A stretch of 22,500 nt of DNA from Cochliopodium minus (taxonomy: Eukaryota > Discosea > Himatismenida > Cochliopodiidae). The stretch spans positions 9,149 through 31,648 of the forward strand of contig JAMYWO010000292.1 in the NCBI GenBank assembly GCA_024220525.1, in the 5' to 3' direction. Both the position numbers and the translations under genes were made by a program. Below, piece by piece: positions 19,891 to 22,500 of this stretch (its first letter is position 1; every line of letters starts with the position of its first letter). The notes below the pieces were generated by a model. That model was not told the origin of the DNA and did not search any database. It saw only the letters and a list, made by a program, of their open reading frames with translations.

Positions 19891-20872
19891 ATGAATATCT
19901 ATATTAGAACCTTCACAAATAAGACAATAATAAAGTTGGTGAATAAAGAAGATACAATTCTTGAGATCAAAAACTATATATTTCAAACTGAAGGGGCTCA
20001 TCAAGATAAAATAGACCTTTTATGCAATAGAAGATTAGAAAATGATAAGAAGATAGGTGATTATGATATTAAAGAGGGTTCAACAATTGTTATGATCCTG
20101 AAATTCGATCATTCGGTACATGGTATCACCACCAAATCATTTGCAGAATCAGTTTTGTCTATAGGGACAATGTCAAGATTAAATAAAGAATATAATTCTC
20201 AAATTTTCAAAAAAATCAATGAATCAAATTGGATAGGAGAAATAGCCATCACAAATACAAACAGTAAATTTTATGGATACAAAATTCTAATTCATGTGGG
20301 ATTTGAATTGAATTATCCATTCGAACCTTTCAAATTTAGAATTCTTACACCTATCTTCCATCCATTATTTCACAAAGGATCTCTATATAGCAATATATTT
20401 GAAAAAAATGCTTGGTTATTCAATTTTTTTATAATAATATTATTCAAAATTCAATTAATAAAAAAGGTCTCCCAACAACACTGTTTCTCATCTGATATTA
20501 TCAATTCAATGTTTACTTGAAGAAGATTCTTTCTCACTAATAAATGATTCCAAAAATGAGTTTGTTAAGAACATTTTAAAAGAATTTAAGGAGGATCAAT
20601 TCTTGGAAGTTTGCCTTTTTTATTCAAACATTATGAACGGGACAAAGGAAAAGGATATTTCCAAATTCATTTGTAAAGAAGACAGGTGCACATGTTTCAA
20701 CTTTTTAGCTTCTCTTTTCCTATTTCAGAAAAAAGTGAATTTAAGAATCCCCAAAGTCATAAAGCTGCACATCATTTCTATGTTTTTACACTCCTTTCTC
20801 GATTCTATTCGAGATGAGTTTTCTTTTCCTGAAAAAGATTTATACATTAACCTTTTAGATAATAATAATTAA
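19891..20872 (+). CDS. Ubiquitin-like domain fused to a catalytically dead E2 (UEV-like)
   Basis: Two exons, 19891-20414 and 20467-20872, 309 residues. The 52-base intron (GTTATT...AAAAAAG) splits the Trp codon in NAW-SPNN, restoring the conserved E2 W-S-P. Residues 1-72 align along ubiquitin (start MNIYIRTFTNKTI, EGAHQDKIDLLCNRRLENDK, STIVMILKF) but lack a C-terminal Gly-Gly, so the domain is not released or conjugated. Residues 94-205 have the E2 fold pattern: SRLNKEY, YPFEPFKFRILTPIFHP, AWSPNNTVSHLILSIQCLL. The HPN tripeptide is HPL (157-159), and the catalytic Cys position holds Tyr166 (GSLYSNIF). It should therefore be a UEV-type regulator or ubiquitin receptor, not an enzyme. The C-terminal 100 residues are helical and unassigned. 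No known protein with this order comes to mind. Confidence 0.85.
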
Positions 20873-20953
20873 AAGATTTAGAATTCTTTTTGCAAGAATT
20901 ATTCAATTTGAAATAGAACAAAAAAAAAAAAAGTTTTAATTTTTAACAAAATT

Positions 20954-22253
20954 TCACTCTTCATTGATTTGATTTTTTCTGTTAAAGATAGAAAAGATGA
21001 TGAAGATGGCAATGAACAAAAGGAAAGAAACAAAAAAAAGAGCAAAAATATAAAAATAAGTTTTTTCGCTGAGAGATTTGTTTCCAGAAGAGCCACCACC
21101 ACCACCAAAGCAAATGATGGTATCACCGCCATCATCAATAGAATCCCCTTTTTTCTTGAGGAGATCAATCTCCGAGTCAATGAAAGATTTGATTTCTTTA
21201 AAAGAAATGTTTTCAGTGAAAATAATTTTGTCTAATTTATTTCTTAATTGCTCAATAACGTTCATAAACTCCATATATTTAGATTTATTGACGATCCAAG
21301 TGTGGTGGAAAAGAATAAACAAAAGCACAAAAAATTCTTCGAAATTATTTCCCAGAAAAATCCAATCTTTTTCTGACAACTTTTTCTTGTTGGAGGGGTA
21401 ATGGTTTTTCATCTCGTTCTTTGCTAACTTTGTGAACCCTATTATCATGTTCACCAAGTTGATTCCCACACAAGCAAATGGATAATTCGATTCATTTCTA
21501 TTTTCTGTTTTTGAGAATTATAATAATTTAATATTATTTAATTATGTATAATAAAAAATTTATGAAATTGACAATTAAGAAATTATCATCAATTAATGAC
21601 ATTTCAAAACATTAAATTTTGTATTATGTATTGTATGGCAATATGTTTTGATTATATTGGGTTTACTTTGAAAAGAAACAATTTTTTTTGCTTCATCTGT
21701 ATATTTTTCTGAAAAAAAGACAATACAATGCAATCCTAACAATCCTGATCCTCTGAAATCTTTAGATGGATCCTATAATACCATTAAATATTTTCGTATG
21801 AGTGATTTTATGGTTTCAAAAAGAGGAAAGATGAAAATGATCATCACTGTAAAGAAGATGTAAAATTTTTGCTTGAAAAGTTACCTTATTTTGAAATCCA
21901 AAATCTTTCCATTGATCTGAAATGATCCCTTGCAAGGGTATATCTTCATTTTCAAGAGCATTCCATAATCTGAGCAATAATCCTTCATCATTTTCAAAAT
22001 TAAAAGTAGAATTCAATAAATTTCCAATCTCTTCGTAATTATTGATGTTATTCCAATTGAGTGTTGAAGAAGTTTTTTTATTTTCCAATTGTGTATTGAT
22101 TTCCTTTTCAAAATGAATTTTTATATTTAGGTATATTTTGATATGTATGGTATAAAAGGATAAGATCCAATTTTTTTAAAATTGTTAAATTATTTTTAAT
22201 ATCTTTACATTCAACCAACTGGATCCTTTATCATTCAAATTTATATCTTCCAT
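20954..22253 (-). CDS. ELMO-domain protein (ELMOD-like) with C-terminal membrane anchor
   Basis: Four phase-consistent exons: 22253-22209, 22103-21885, 21772-21667, 21504-20954, 306 residues, ATG to TGA. The ELMO domain spans about 45-190: LLLRLWNALENED, QWKDFGFQNKDPSKDFRG, SGLLGLHCIVFF, and NYPFACVGINLVNMIIG. In ELMOD1-3 this domain is a GTPase-activating module for ARL2/ARF GTPases and the Arg of the WxxxGFQ...DFRG motif is catalytic; Arg95 is present here. After a helical segment and a Gly/Ser-rich hinge (CFGGGGGSSGN) comes a strongly hydrophobic stretch at about 273-297 (YFYIFALFFVSFLLFIAIFI) followed by NRKNQINEE, the layout of a tail-anchored protein. Animal ELMODs lack such an anchor as far as I recall. 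Convergent with the UBL-pseudoE2 gene, 81 bases between stops. Confidence 0.9.
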
Positions 22254-22439
22254 TTTTTTTTTAATTAATTTTAACTGACAAAATTGAATGAAACGTGTAA
22301 ATAAAAATCTATAAATTTTGATGTATTCGATGTTTTCTTAATTTTTATTTATTTGAGTGGATATTTTAAAATACTTTGAACATAATTTAATTAAATATAA
22401 ATAAAAAAAGATAAATCAAAGAAAGAAACAAATTCCCTT
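22254..22439. promoter_or_regulatory. Spacer upstream of the ELMOD gene
   Basis: 186 bases of A/T-rich DNA between the putative stop of the edge gene and the ELMOD start. It should hold the ELMOD promoter. No motif is distinct. Confidence 0.35.
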
Positions 22440-22500
22440 TTAATCCTTTTTTTCATGTTCACCAACATTATTGTTAACAACACTAGAACCATCAATTTTA
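22440..22500 (-). CDS. C-terminal end of a gene entering from the right edge
   Basis: The minus strand is open from the window edge to a TAA at 22442-22440 and reads KIDGSSVVNNNVGEHEKKD. The codon use is coding-like, and the stop is followed by A/T-rich DNA before the ELMOD start 187 bases away. Too short to assign. It would be in tandem with the ELMOD gene. Confidence 0.45.
   Translation of the reverse strand, partial: KIDGSSVVNNNVGEHEKKD

Noticed and set aside
16929-20872. A ubiquitin-like conjugation gene cluster
   Set aside because: Only NAE1 and the UBL-pseudoE2 are related in theme, an unrelated gene lies between, and eukaryotic neighbours need not work together.
1-22500. tRNA, rRNA, CRISPR arrays, transposons or virus-like elements
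   Set aside because: No cloverleaf, rRNA core, regular spaced repeats, transposase, reverse transcriptase or capsid-like frame was seen; repeats are simple AT intron sequence and one duplicated exon.

Overview
This is a eukaryotic, very AT-rich, intron-dense protist segment. Genes alternate on both strands, most are split by GT-AG introns of about 50 to 400 bases that are almost pure A/T, and several proteins carry Asn-rich or Lys/Glu-rich low-complexity tracts. That suits an amoeboid or flagellate protist with a Dictyostelium-like or Anaeramoeba-like base composition; the genus cannot be fixed from the sequence. Stops are standard. I rebuilt the exon chains by hand by requiring splice phases to agree, and the joins of the recognised families hold, with weaker acceptors noted in the entries.

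Layout, left to right: (1) minus strand, a LisH / long charged coiled coil / ankyrin protein running off the left edge (249-4473); (2) minus, a complete CAMK-like Ser/Thr kinase with an unusual glycine loop (4716-6910); (3) plus, an AGC kinase with the DFD motif of the phototropin/NRC-2 group and an 11-base microexon in the glycine loop (7369-about 9381), head-to-head with the previous kinase; (4) a short coding-looking minus-strand tail cut at an N at 9625; (5) plus, an intronless Asn-rich orphan (10045-11229); (6) minus, a secretory-pathway GT4-type glycosyltransferase that resembles bacterial and large-virus enzymes (11287-12939); (7) a near-identical extra copy of only its last exon (13247-13554); (8) minus, the FYVE and CCT half of Fab1/PIKfyve, lacking its lipid kinase domain and ending at a second N at 13817 (13822-16662); (9) plus, the NEDD8-activating E1 regulatory subunit NAE1/ULA1 (16929-18840); (10) minus, an unidentified basic coiled-coil protein (18892-19800); (11) plus, a ubiquitin-like domain fused to a catalytically dead E2 (19891-20872); (12) minus, an ELMO-domain protein with a C-terminal membrane anchor (20954-22253); (13) the last residues of a further minus-strand gene at the right edge.

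The genes do not form an operon-like system. Common themes are signalling (two kinases), endomembrane and phosphoinositide biology (Fab1, ELMOD, glycosyltransferase) and ubiquitin-like conjugation (NAE1 and a UBL-pseudoE2). The most interesting items are the UBL-pseudoE2 fusion, the microexon kinase, the probable horizontally acquired glycosyltransferase with its duplicated last exon, and evidence that the two single-N positions are hidden assembly gaps that truncate genes. Splice models are inferred by eye and need transcript support.
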